Source of the DNA: Mesodorylaimus sp. YZB2_4
Lineage: Eukaryota > Nematoda > Enoplea > Dorylaimida > Dorylaimidae
Direction: 5' to 3'
Assembly (NCBI GenBank): GCA_030248295.1
Contig: JASANH010001518.1
Coordinates: forward strand, 310,001-374,000
DNA: 64,000 bases
Shown piece after piece: positions 1-11,602 of this stretch (positions within the stretch are counted from its first letter, which is position 1; the number at the start of each line of letters is the position of its first letter). Made by a program: the position numbers and the translations under genes. The notes beneath the pieces were generated by a model, which was not told where the DNA came from, ran no database searches, and was given only the letters and a program-made list of their open reading frames with translations.

Positions 1-1403
1 ACAATAACCACGATTTGGAGGACAAAAGTAAGTTACAGTATTCTCTCAAGTCACTCTCACTTGACATGACATTTGTTCAGATACGTGGGGGGTAGGGACA
101 CCACGGAGTCGCAGCAATACGAACGAGCGACTACAGAAAAGTCCCATGCTCTCACCTACTATCTTACTACCGCCATCAGCGATGATTTATTGAACACCAC
201 CAAGTGCATTCATGATGTGTCAACGGGTAACTGTCAGCATTGCAAAGTGAAAGCACGGGCTGAACAATACACATTTATTTTGGACATAAATGGATGCGAA
301 GCTTGATTTTGGAAACGCCTTTTTGCCCGGAGCACGCCTGGTACTGTCTCCAAGGCAGTCCTAATGCTTAGTGCACGATCAGAAAGCAAACAAGTTCAAA
401 GAAGTGGAAAGAATCGGTTTTTACCCGTTTCATGCGCATATCAGTTTGCAAATCAGCGTCAGTGAGGGATGGACACCGTAGTCTGACAAAGGCGGAGGCG
501 TGTCATCAGTTCCGTGATCACTAATCAGTTTGACAGTCGTGCCCGAACGGAGGCAGTCACCGAGGTCTCGTTAATCCCTCACTAACATGTTTTTTTCCTC
601 AGGCTGACAGGAATGCAAGCGTGCGAGATGGAAAGTACGATTAGGAATCTAGGCTTCTTAAAAATCCGGGATTGCAGCCTTACATTGATGTCATTGAAAT
701 CGTAAAGTGTAAAAACAAATATGGGCAAGGCGTGCGTGGGTTGATAAATTGGCGAGGAAGACTTCGAGTTGGCATTCTTTGAATGTCAGATATGTGCGCT
801 ATGTCGGGTACGATTGAACCTTGGTTCAACGTTTCTCACATTTGCTCTGACATACAAAAATTCTGTCAAAAACGTAAACAACCTCGTCTCATATCGACAA
901 GCCAAATGAGTCATACTTCGAAAGGAGAAACAAGTGTGTTAAAAAGTTAAAGTCCCATTTCGATTATCAAAAATCGGAGTCTCGCACTGTGAACTAGTTT
1001 CTGGGCAAGACTACACAACTCGAAAGCAAGAAAATCAATCTTTGCCAGGTGCATTTGACTTGGCCGGTCTTTGGTTCATACGAAAATTAGAAATGGAGTG
1101 TCATGTGAATCGTTGCGAATTTTTAAATAGGGAGACGTTTTACGGCCTGACTTTCACGCTTTGATTGCTCTAATAAAATGTAGAATCGTTGCCTTTGAGT
1201 TGCTCTTCGAGTCGAGTCGTCGTTTTGAATTGTAGCAACATTTTATATAGGACCTCAAACGGGACAAACAACACAGGCACTAGGAGTCGTCGTCACAGGG
1301 CACGCCTAAAACAACAAGAATAACAAAATGGGCAAATTAATAAACAGCGCAATTTATCATATTATTCAAAGTGAAACGCCTGTACAGAGTTCGACCTGGG
1401 TCC
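1..1403. other. No supported gene
   Basis: I see no convincing coding region. A 77-codon open frame at 73-306 has no ATG at its start and no recognisable domain. The 3' flank of the minus-strand BPI/LBP-like gene begins at 1403. Confidence 0.5.
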
Positions 1404-3173
1404 TCAGGCTCTTCGTCGAGCGTCATTGAGAGAGACCTTGGATGTGTTATTTCTGAAAGCCTCTATGGCTAAAAGAGTCAGCACGTCCTCGTCTATGCTC
1501 ACATCAGAATCGACCCTGAATGTCCTATCGAATATGTGCAGAGTGGGGTCCACAAGACTAGCACCCTCGATGGTGGGCAGGGGCAGGCCCTTCATAAATT
1601 CTGTATTACACAGTTCCTGGAACATTGCTCGGGCCATGTTGGCGAACTCGTCCAGCTTGTCTTGGTCGAAGCCTTTTAAATTGTTCTTTCGAATGGTCAT
1701 GTTGAACTTAATGAATGAACCATTGCCCTTCAAGGAGTTGTCCTCGATCCACACTCGTAGTTGTCCTTCCACATTCAAGTCCGCGGTTATCATCTCGTGT
1801 AGTTCATTGTTCTTTCTCGCATAGGCTATCACGTAGGTTGGGGCGATCAGTTTCACTTTTCCATCTTTCTGGAAGAAGACAGCGGGCGCTTTGACGGCTT
1901 GGAAGACAATCTCGGCGTCGCTATTGGGATATGATTTGGACACTTCGGGCACCAGTGCACCAAAACATACGGCGAACACGTCGTCCTCGCACGAAGTCCT
2001 AAGCATGGACCCGTATTCCGGATTAGAGTCTTTGTTGGCTCGGAATGTGAGGAGTCCGTGTTTGTAGGCGTGCCAGAAAAGGGAGTTGAGCATATAGTCC
2101 GAACCGATCAAGTAGAGCATACGGTCGGTAGGGATGGGACTGGGTTCTTGAAGGTCTGTTGGATAAAAGGGTGTTCCTCCTCGATCTTCGTACGATATCT
2201 CGCCCCGATGAAATGATTCTACATATTTCGGGGTGACCGCGGGGTCTTTACTCAGGCTGTAATCCAGGACCAAACTTTTGGACACGGTGTTGGCTAACTT
2301 ACGGAAACCACTGGTCTTATTCTTGGGCTTGTTGGTAGTGCTAGATTTTTGGGCTCGTGGACTGACCGCTTTCGTGTCTTCATCGCTGTCCGGGGTGATC
2401 CGATTGGGCCTTTCGTCTCGCATGGCCTTCCGTAAGTTGTAGTCGGTTCGATTCAGCGGCATCTTTTTGGACAAGGTTCCCAGCGACCTGTTCAACTCAT
2501 CGTCGATGAATCGTCTGGCTTCTTGACACATTTGAGCGGCTACGACGGGCCTCATTTGGTTAATAATATAGTTTTTGAATAATAAGGCCAGGCCTGATCC
2601 GAGAGAGACGACCCGGTTGTGCAACGTGGCTGTCAGGCTTCTGATGGTAGCTGCGCAATCGCGGCTTCGCACTGACACGCCACCATCATCAGATCTGAAC
2701 AGGGTAAATGAGACGGAGGCATCTACGCCTCTCGCATCGGCGTCGAAGTCCCCGATAATGGTGGATTTGGTCAAGAGTGTTTTCTGACGGCTGTTGAATT
2801 CTCCATTCACCCCCAGATCGGCCTCGGCGAAAGACCACCGAATTACATCGGGTCCAGTAAAAGTGACCCAGTGCCTCTCTGGCGCCTTGAATCTGGTTAT
2901 GCGCATGTTGGTCAAATATATCTCGCCGTTTGGGACTTCGGCATGCACATCATTGATACGGATTCGGGTGAACTGATCTTTCAGGGCGTGTATGGCCAAC
3001 GAGTCCACGTAGTCGGCAGCAGCTTGGGTGACTCGGACCTTGAATCCTGGATTTTCTGGTTTCCCGTCGTCGGCCACGCGGTCTTGCAGTCCTCGAGGGA
3101 CCGATTGCCCCGAGTCAACTGGGTCGATGAATGGCCATATGAGGCACGCTGCAAGGAGTAGGGTAAAAATCAT
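1404..3173 (-). CDS. BPI/LBP/CETP-family lipid-binding protein, intronless
   Basis: Secreted lipid-transfer protein of the BPI/LBP/PLUNC superfamily, whose members bind lipids or bacterial lipopolysaccharide outside the cell. The chosen start (3173) gives 589 aa and opens with a signal peptide (MIFTLLLAACLIWPF). An upstream in-frame ATG at 3236 would add 21 residues that hide this signal. The start of the family's first domain, NPGFKVRVTQ, is at residues 41-50. Two cysteines about 44 residues apart (in SRDCAAT and AAQMCQEA) match the conserved BPI disulphide. A polar, basic linker (KNKTSGF region) separates the two halves and a second BPI-like half follows. A TATA-like element (minus-strand TATAAG near 3275) lies about 100 nt upstream of the chosen start, so the transcript may begin too close to 3236 to use that ATG. 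No intron interrupts the whole two-domain protein. Family assignment is firm; ligand is unknown. Confidence 0.85.
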   Translation of the reverse strand: MIFTLLLAACLIWPFIDPVDSGQSVPRGLQDRVADDGKPENPGFKVRVTQAAADYVDSLAIHALKDQFTRIRINDVHAEVPNGEIYLTNMRITRFKAPERHWVTFTGPDVIRWSFAEADLGVNGEFNSRQKTLLTKSTIIGDFDADARGVDASVSFTLFRSDDGGVSVRSRDCAATIRSLTATLHNRVVSLGSGLALLFKNYIINQMRPVVAAQMCQEARRFIDDELNRSLGTLSKKMPLNRTDYNLRKAMRDERPNRITPDSDEDTKAVSPRAQKSSTTNKPKNKTSGFRKLANTVSKSLVLDYSLSKDPAVTPKYVESFHRGEISYEDRGGTPFYPTDLQEPSPIPTDRMLYLIGSDYMLNSLFWHAYKHGLLTFRANKDSNPEYGSMLRTSCEDDVFAVCFGALVPEVSKSYPNSDAEIVFQAVKAPAVFFQKDGKVKLIAPTYVIAYARKNNELHEMITADLNVEGQLRVWIEDNSLKGNGSFIKFNMTIRKNNLKGFDQDKLDEFANMARAMFQELCNTEFMKGLPLPTIEGASLVDPTLHIFDRTFRVDSDVSIDEDVLTLLAIEAFRNNTSKVSLNDARRRA

Positions 3174-3236
3174 CTTCGGCCTCCGTGTATACTTCGATAC
3201 GACAACGGCTTTGAGAATTAAAGTCGCAGTTTGCAA

Positions 3237-5030
3237 TGCGAATACTGTACTAGTCTGGTCTGAACAGGAGACATCTTATATGGCGCTATTCACTCTTGGA
3301 AACGCCTGTCATGGATGACAAAAAGGTAAAACTAGATGGTATTCTCTTTTCTCAACTCGCCTATGCTCCTAAGAGCAAACTCGCTGTCGAGCAGTCCAAG
3401 GCTGACATTTACGAAACCAGTCATTCCCTAAAATATAGAAGAGAGAGAAGACAAATTGTCAAAATTGAAGGCAATCTTCCAACTGGTGAAGAAAAGAGAA
3501 TTTGGAGAAATGTGAGAGCAAACCCCGACTTTCTCCCAGCCATTGATCTATAGACCATTGTCAGCCGCGTTTCCGGTGCCAATATGGTCTGTTTGAAAAA
3601 CCGAACAAACATCAAGTCAAAAATACTGTCATAACAAGGAATATTGATGATCATAGCCAGCCATACCAGTGCCGATAGGCTGGCCACCAGCAGGGGAATG
3701 AAGGTAGGCACCAACTACACGATGGGTAACTGTGTGGGGGCTGAATAACGCCTAGACTAGTTTCATAGAAGCTGTCACTGACGTAATGGCAGACTGAAAA
3801 CAAGTGGGTGACAATCCGAATTCAAATGACCGGATTGCGAATTTCTTTAAAAGAGCAACTAACCAACGATGCAAGACGCCTGAAGAAGATTTGAAAATTG
3901 AACGTGGAGGGAGAAGAGATTTTATGCTCAGTTTGTGGCATAGCATAGGCTGCAGGTATCTTTTTTTGGGGGACAACTTTCTCGCTATTAGAACCAGAAT
4001 TAGAGAGAAGACAGCCAGTGGCATATGCGCTTAGCCAGACGTACGTTCTCAAATAGGTTCTCTAGCCTTATTTGTGGAGTGATGGTTGCCTACAGTACGC
4101 ATACAACAGATCGATGCTACGCCTATGCTCGATTTGATATTATTCATTCAGTTACTTTTCATGATCTGTTCGAGCATACTGTATCTTTAGAAAAACGAGT
4201 CTTATTCCTATTGATGCAGACCTCATTCCAAGCTCACTTTTGACCTAGCCCGAGGCCACATTATTTGTGTAGGACAGCTCGGTCTACGAGCTCTACATAA
4301 TTCCGTGGGCGCCATTTGCGATCCCCCTCTCCCTAACTACTCCCCCTTTTTCCTATTCGGCTTGAATACCCAGGTGCCGGGGACAGTTGCAATAAGGAGT
4401 AAGCACGAAGTCAGTGTTTACAACATCCATGCGCATAACAGCCCAGCCTGGAGCCATGATTACTACAATCTTCCAGTTTTCAAAAGCGAAAAGTTGTCCC
4501 GAATTAGTTTTGACTCGTCTTGTCTTCACCTTATGCAATACTATGAATCCGTGCAAAGCGTAGCCGTAGTGTTTTCCGGTCGGTCTGATAAGGAATGCTG
4601 CGTAAAGACATGGAAAGGAGGAGTGCATAGTTCAGTCATTTTGGTTCAAACAATCACCATTCAACCAACTCATCGTCCTGACATAACCGTAATCGAACGC
4701 GAGGGTGTCAGCCAAAAGGACTTGCATTGGGCCATCGTTTAGACAATATACACATGTGATTGCTAATTTGAAACTGGATCAAGTCAGAGCATCATGCCAT
4801 ATTTGCCATCAGCTGCTTAGAAGAAATTTTGTGTGATCATCTAGTATCCCACAAAATCGCGACACCAGCCAGACCGTTGGCTATCGTTCAGGCGTCATCA
4901 GGACCGTCAGACACAACTTGGCAAAATAACCACTTGCCTTCACTCGATCAGCATCAGGCTGCTTACCTAATCCTCACAGTAAGCCCCCATTTACTGCCGC
5001 CAGGTCTCAAGCGGCACACGCTTCTGCATT
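3237..5030. other. Gene-poor interval with short unassigned ORFs
   Basis: Short open frames occur on both strands, including a hydrophobic minus-strand frame at 3421-3714 and a 145-codon plus-strand frame at 4305-4742. None shows a recognisable domain or a coherent exon series. They could be remnants of a membrane-protein gene, but I cannot support that. Confidence 0.4.
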
Positions 5031-5040
5031 GACAAATCAT

Positions 5041-5180
5041 ATTTCATGTTTCGCCGCATCGCCAAATGCTGGTATGCCCCCTCGAGGGTGAAGAAACACT
5101 ACACACAAATTCGCGGGCGGTAGTCGAACACTCGCTAGCAAATGCTCACCTACAGTAGAAAGCCGCTAGGCAACCAGCTG
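5041..5180 (-). repeat. SINE-like repeat with tRNA-type promoter, copy 1
   Basis: On the minus strand an A-box-like motif (TGGTTGCCTAGCGG, near 5163-5176) is followed about 45 nt later by a B-box-like motif (GTGTTCGACTA, near 5121-5131). The body downstream contains CTTCACCCTCGAG and then TTTGGCGATG and AAACATGAA. The same order of boxes and body motifs recurs at 52845-53003, so this is a dispersed family and not a lone tRNA relic. Ends are approximate. Confidence 0.55.
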
Positions 5181-8100
5181 AATCACATCCAGCGGCGCAG
5201 TTAGGTACAAATTGTAGGGAGGGTTATTTGAAACAAAAGTACCTAGATGCAAATGCCGACTGACGAGTCCCCAGTGCGCGGCGAGAGGGTGAATGTTCGG
5301 GCAGAAACCCTGCCGGAGGGAAATGTTTTTTGAAATTATAAGCTAAAAATGGGCAGGGATGATTTTACTGTAGAGCAAATCTCGGATACACTGATGCAGC
5401 GATAAGAGACAAATACGGTCAAATATTTCCCTTTCACCGTTGGAAAAAACTTCTTGAAACTTACCTAAGCCCAGGCAAGACACTGAAACGTGATTTTAGA
5501 CCGAGTTTCCCAGCCCCAAAGACATAGGGGGCTATAGCCTGTTTAGTCACTGCGTTATCTGGCTCCCTGGCCTGGCACCCTTATCAGTATGCTTCTCACC
5601 CACAGTAAAAGGTCGAATACAAGGCATGACCATTTTTATATGTTTTTGGCTTTGAAATCTGCTCAAAAGACCTCTTTTATCCTCTTGCTGTCAAGTGAGC
5701 TAGAGCCGTATCTCGTTGCATAGCTTGTTGCCGCATACGACATAGTTGCACTTGACAGATCGACCCTGTACCGACCGAAAGGTCTACTGCTCTCATAGAT
5801 TTGATGTTGCTAGTTATTCAAGCCAGCCTCATAGACTGTGCAACAAGGCTAGTGCCTAGAAGTAACTACAGATATCAGAAAAAGCGAGCTGCATCAGAGT
5901 TACAGTTTGGTGAGTCCAGTGTGACCTCAAACGAATCATGCCTGCCTCAATAATAGGTTCCACGATAGTCTTGATAATATATACAGTATACGTACTGTAG
6001 ACCTGTGCGCACTGTAATAGCATGTACCATTTTTCCCACACGAGATCCCAGGAGTTTACTTTTCAAACTGGGGGCTTATTCGGCGCGAGACATATTTTGG
6101 GCGGGCTTATTGTTGCGATCACCCTTCCGTTCCAGTCCAGCATGCATCCCGGATGGACTGTAGTCGATGGCAAGGGTTTGCGGACAGCGTCCCCACCTTT
6201 AGTCTCCGCACAGTTCGTCCCTGAGCAGTTTCGCCCCCAGAACATTGGCCCACAAAAAGTCGCATTCGTAAATTGTGTTCACTCACTCACTCAATCTTGG
6301 TACAGTCATGGGCTGCGTGCATAAAAACTGATAGCGAAAATGCACGTTTTTGTGATGACTTTTATTTGTCCCTCACCTCTTGAAGGATGTGATCATCACG
6401 GACCATGAAAGCGGCCTGGCCTGATTATGTTTATCCCCTGTATACACCATGTGGAGAAAACTCACTCATTTAGCTGAAAATGTTTGGCATGTGTATGTAG
6501 GTATTTACCGCAATACGAGCGACGCGCGTGAAGTATGATTCAACAAAAACAAGTTGCGAATGGCGCTTACTTCGGCTTTTTTTGATTTAAAAAACGCTGC
6601 ATCTCCCTCCCACGCAGCTTCACTAAAGGAAAAAAACGAGCTTACAAAATCTAAATGAGCTTTTTTGGTTCAGTGCTCCAGCACCAGGACCAGACTGTTT
6701 CGTAGAGTACAATAGACTTATACAATAGAATAGAAGCGCTCGTGCAGTGCTGAATGTCCTATCGGTGAATAGCGACGATTAGTGGTTTGCCATTCTGACC
6801 TGTCGTCAATTTTGACCTCTAAACTCTTTATTGAGCTCTTCATACTTGATGTGGGGACGAACTATCCAAATCCCGATGGCAAGCGGCGTACAGAGCTGAG
6901 GTGACAGTATGAGGCCTTGTGTGGTGATAGAGTAATAGAAATACACAACTTTACCTGCTAGCTGAAAATATGCACCATTGTGAACGAATTAAGGTAGATG
7001 CTAATTCGTAAGAACTACGTGAATGCGCTGACTTTCTGTCAGCCGTGCTCCACACTGCAACTCATGACCTTTTTGAAAACTGTTTCGGCGAATTGTTGGG
7101 GTTTCTTGGCATTTTTTGAATCGGGTAAATTGTCGTATCGATCTAGTTGAGTAAACTTTTATGTGAAAGCAGGTAACTGAGTTTAGCTGGTTTACAAAAG
7201 GCTCTACGTACAATGCGCATCGTGCCCCTTTTTTGGTTGTATGTAGGCCTGAAGTAATTTAGGAGCTAGCGGCGAGTCAAAGAAATTGTTTACAGGCAGA
7301 GGGCAGTGGTCGATTTGTTCGTCGGGCATGTTACCTGAAATAGGGAGGGAGGGCCAGGGACACTAGCAGGCTCGCCCAAGCGGCTGGCACGCCTAATGTG
7401 GCTATCAGGGGGAAAGGCGGACCCGCCGCAGGATTCGGCCCAAGCGGCTGAATTGATTGGCTGAAGTGGGCGCCGGACGCTGATTTCGAATTTATTTCGA
7501 TTTAGAATCTGGTTTCGTCGGATTATTTGCTTTTCAAATCCATCGATCTGATAGGTACAGCGAGGGGGCAGAAATTCCCTGGCCGAGGCCGACCATTGAC
7601 TACCAAGCATTGGAAGTCCCCGTCGAGGAAGCCGGGCGTCGGACGTGGTCGACGTTTGTTGCGACAGGTCGAGCAGCCATCATCGCCGTGTAATGTAGAT
7701 CTCTGTCATTCTTTTCCTTTTGTAGCTTCTGATTCGAGTTTTCATGCGAACTTCTCGGCTTACTGTAACTGATATCCGATCCTACTGCAGAAAGATCTTT
7801 CTTTTCTGAGCCGAACGGACTGTTTCCAGAATCCAAAAGTTTTTCTGCCACTAGGGGTCGAAACGCTGATTTTTTAAAAAGGCGGCAAGAACGGGCCGAT
7901 TCGGAATTGAGCGGTGTGCATAGCCAGTCGGTCGACGGAGAGAAGAACAACGGTACCTACCGGTGTGATGAAGCTGTGCTGAAATGTTAGCGTGCGTCTG
8001 CGTGTATCTGAGTGATAGTGTAATGCTGCATACTTCTGCTTGGCCGTGTGCTGTGTTATGTTAGGGGACCATTGGTTGACTGCCGATGTTGACTGTCACT

Positions 8101-8341
8101 GAGAGTAGTTGTGTACGTGCGTTTCGGGAATATTTGCCCGGTCAATAATCGAGTATGGCTCATCGTAGTCTGTGCACATTCGGTGAGTTTGATTCCGGGT
8201 TGTGAGTCATACTACAACCTGAAGCCCCTGAGAACCCGAGCCCGTAGACGGGCGACATCGGGATTGTCGTTACACCGGCAGTCGCAGCCTTCATATCAGT
8301 GGATACTGTAGTAATAGAATTGTAGCTTCTGTTATTTTTAG
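5181..8341. other. Gene-poor interval
   Basis: No exon series or RNA gene is recognised. The motif TACTGTA or TACAGTA recurs here (for example near 5990-6000) and elsewhere in the window, perhaps as repeat ends. A G+C-rich stretch at 7300-7950 has open frames on both strands but no domain, and may be an upstream exon or promoter region. Confidence 0.35.
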
Positions 8342-8649
8342 ATTGGACGACCACCTGATTTGGCAATTTTTGCTGGAAACGTATCAGTTGAAACTAAACT
8401 TTGCCTTTCCAGCTAAGTACCCGGATGTGCCGCTAACAGTATGATGGCCTTTTTAAAGAGCAATTCGAAAGTTAAATTAGATAAAATGCTTTGCAGATAC
8501 AATTCGAAGGATCGATACCGAGTCATCCGGAGATCGATGCCACGCAAGGAACAGTTCGGCCGGCAGGAAGAGAATGGAGTCCAGAAATGCGTGTACGCAA
8601 TATGCTGGAAGTGGTTTTGAAGATGCTTGATGATGCACGTACACCAGTG
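8342..8649 (+). pseudogene. E2/UEV-like ubiquitin-conjugating fold fragment, frame-disrupted
   Basis: Two exons (8342-8437 and 8497-8649) join in phase 0 and encode the middle of a ubiquitin-conjugating (UBC) fold. The first reads GRPPDLAIFAG and then, one base out of frame, TYQLKLNFAFPAKYPDVPLT. This matches the E2 core pattern of GPPDT, Y.GG, F.L.L.FP..YP. The second exon continues IQFEGSIPSHPEID and then REWSP, matching the E2 HPNID and WSP elements, followed by the helix VRNMLEVVLKMLDD. The frame break lies near 8377 (GGAAACG), where one extra A relative to an intact reading frame would explain it. The active-site cysteine is not present at its usual place after HPEID; the aligned segment reads GTVRP. 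No further exons were found on either side. It may be a pseudogene, a UEV-type inactive E2, or a real gene with a sequencing error. Confidence 0.45.
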
Positions 8650-9559
8650 GTAAGGTACTGTAGAAATTTCTGGTGGGTCATCTCAGGGCCCGGCCGGACC
8701 AGTCCGATCTGCTCCTCAAATCCCAATTTTGTCGGATCGGATCAACTCGATAAATAAACCCTACTGTAAACAGCGCAGGGCATGAAACTTTGAAACTGTC
8801 CAATCAGCTCTTGATTGGTGATTACGATCAGCAGATTCATCCAGTTTAGATTCACGTCCTGGCGGACAGACCTCTACTGGAGCGGGGCATGTCCACCCCA
8901 GTGGGCGGTCAGCAACATGATTGAAAGCTATAGCCGCCAGTACATATACTGCAGTGATGAATTTACATTGGGAGGACCAGCTTTTACATTGGCATTGTCC
9001 ATTTTTAAGCACAACCTTTGAGCGCAAACATGCTGTGTGGTAGTCATAGCGATAAAAGGATATGAAAAATTGTCAAATCCTGAAAATATTTCGCCAAATA
9101 TGGTAGGTCAACAGTGACTGCCAAGTGGGCTTAGCTAAAGGGTCACGAAAAAAGAAGTCTCAATCCAACAAAGGCCTGCCGGATCGACTAGTAAGTGAGA
9201 GGCAATCGAGAGGTATACCGTGGATGATGGAGAGTGTGGCTACGATTTGGAACTCGATTTTGAAGACCAGCCGTTTACATAACAAACCGCCGATGAAGCA
9301 GTTTCTTCTTTTTCGATGGCGCAAGCTTCAGATTCAACTGTCGATCCGAATATGGGTACGACTCAGAAAACGATACCACAGCTGCGGTGGGAACGGTCGG
9401 CACGGCGATGCCGCGTGACGTGAACGAGCCTATGAGGGCTACGATGCTTTAACAAGGAGTAGTTGTTGTTTCATGGATTGGAAATCTAGGCTGGGAGTTG
9501 GAAATCTACTAACAACATAAGATTTAAGGAGCAGCACTGGCTAGAGGAAAAAATGGAAG

Positions 9560-9881
9560 ACTTAATCAGGATTAATAGAAGGCTGAAAAACCAGGAAAAC
9601 TTGAAAAAGTCAGCGAATCCGAGAAGTGCGAAGATCAAGGAAATCAGAGCTTTTGAGCCAATATTGAGGAAAACTGACGATGAGAGGTTGCATTCCGAGG
9701 TTCGAAACTTCGAGCACCCATTTCTGTATACCTGTTGATCATACTGAGAGTCAGTGAATCAATTAAGGTTAATTGAGTAGTCGTGGGACCATGTGAAAAT
9801 AATCTGGGAAAAATCAAATTTTTGTCGGGAAAACCTGAAGAAATCAGGGAAAATTATTTTTCGCTCATTGTGTGAACCCTG
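9560..9881. repeat. Degraded non-autonomous hAT-like repeat, copy A
   Basis: The stretch carries runs of the form CCAGGAAAAC, TGGGAAAAATC and CAGGGAAAAT and ends in GTGTGAACCCTG (to 9881). It resembles the better-preserved copy at 23053-23322 in both body and right end. The left terminus is not recognisable. The name rests on the CAGGGT-type terminus only. Confidence 0.4.
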
Positions 9882-10322
9882 GTATATGTTTTATTTCTTC
9901 AAATACATTTGCTTTTGACAAATGAAATGTTCGGTTTTTAGATATCGAGATTCCGGAACATTTATAATTGACATCATTCTCGAATGCTTCGTGCGTGTTT
10001 CGATCAAGTGAAGATGCTCGCCGAATTCATACTCTATTATCGTTTTATTCCGGTGGCAACGGCGAGGTTACAGGCTATCGAAAATCGATTGGAGATTTGG
10101 AGCGGAATACGGTAACTTTTATCATAAAGACGGCTACGATGGAACATGGATTCGCCCAAAGAAGATCCTTGAAGAACAGGCTAACCGTAAGAAATTTTGG
10201 TGTCGGTGTTTCGGTGTTTGTGTCCAATGTGCATGAATCTTTTAAATGACGCCGCACTCACAATCAGCTGTGTCGATGTACATTGCGAGACCTACGCTCA
10301 TACTTTGAAGAGTCTCGCTTAG

Positions 10323-11594
10323 CAGGGTTGCCAGATGTGAAGGTTTTTCGTCATTTTTGACGGGATTTTGGCCTAGCGGAGGTTTTTGTGGAGGGGACTG
10401 GTCAGTGGAGGTTTTGGTGAAGGTTTTCGCCATTTTGTGGACGTATGAAGGGATTTTCTTAAGCACCTTCCACACTAGGCAAAAAAAGCACCAAATCGAC
10501 CCGCTGCCCGTTATCGGTCCCAATTTTTTTGCAAGTTCAAGCTCCCTGAATTCAAGCTTTTTTCTTTGTATACACAGCTTTACTGTGAAGGGCACGAATC
10601 AATATATCCATACTCTAATGGTGAGATTACTAGTAAGAATCGGGTGACTAAATTTTTTGCTAAACTACACGCTTTTGTGCCTGAATGACCTTTACGAATC
10701 TATTGCGTGGCTACAACAAGCCAATTTTTCTGTATGACAAAAAAAAACAGAGGGGAAAGAAACGGATCCTATAAGAGGATCCAGCTCACAAGACGAGCAT
10801 GGCCCAGTAAAGATGCTAAAAATTTGGGCCCTTGCAATTGTGTCCTCCAGATGCATTGATAATGCATACAGCATATGCATATTGTAGCATCTGCACACCA
10901 AGGAGCATCTCTGGTGAAATTATTTTTTTGGGTTTGTTTTTCCTTTTTCAAGTATAAGCCCAAGTTTTTTGCGAAGAAATCTGAGTTTTCACTTCTGGCG
11001 GGATCTCACGAATGATGGGACCTGGGAGAACTTTAAAAAGAAAATTCGATAGCTCATCATCTCGGGATCATTGTGATATTTCTTGGATCATTTCAGGACC
11101 AAGGGTCGGGGAGATATGGGCCATATCGCCGAAGCAACAAGTTTTTATGTGTATCTCCATATGGATGGGGGTTGAAAATATATTCTTGACTTTTGCTTCA
11201 CCATACACTTGGGGGTACCACTTACTTCTGTTAATCTTCATCTAAAAAAACGCGTCATGGACTCGTGTGTGACGCAGTATGTAGATTCTGTGTTTAATTC
11301 TGAGATACACGCTACTGATATTGAGGTTGAAGAAGCTGGAGGTACTAATCTTGTTTTTGACTATGCTTATGAGCCATTAGATTTTATCGAAGAAATGTTG
11401 CAGCTAGCAAGGCGCCGTTCAGTGAAAGCTTGATGCTCCCTTTGTCTGGCCTCGTTGTGATTCCAGCTCGTTGATACTGCAAGCGTTTTTTTTGTGAGGG
11501 AATTATTGACGGCTTTTGGATAAGTGATGGAGGTTTTGTGAAGGTTTTTAGGGTCACGTGCGACGGGATTCACTTTTAGCGTCTGGCAACCCTG
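10323..11594. mobile_element. hAT-like non-autonomous DNA transposon with 8-bp target duplication
   Basis: A perfect 13-bp terminal inverted repeat, CAGGGTTGCCAGA, lies at 10323-10335 and, inverted, at 11582-11594. The element is flanked by TCGCTTAG (10315-10322) and TCGCTTGG (11595-11602), an 8-bp target duplication with one mismatch, as expected for the hAT superfamily. Subterminal GGAGGTTTT..GTGAAGGTTTT blocks occur near both ends in direct orientation. Open frames inside (10242-10595 minus; 11209-11433 plus) show no hAT transposase or BED zinc-finger motif, so the element looks non-autonomous. Size is 1,272 bp. Confidence 0.75.
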
Positions 11595-11602
11595 TCGCTT
11601 GG

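Noticed and set aside
9200-9300. Acidic peptide YTVDDGECGYDLELDFEDQP as a coding exon
   Set aside because: Ends in a stop without a donor, has no partner exons and no recognisable domain.
10110-10190. Possible exon reading HKDGYDGTWIRPKKILEEQ before a GTAAGA donor
   Set aside because: The peptide looks protein-like (Tudor-type GTW), but no partner exon or consistent frame was found on either side.
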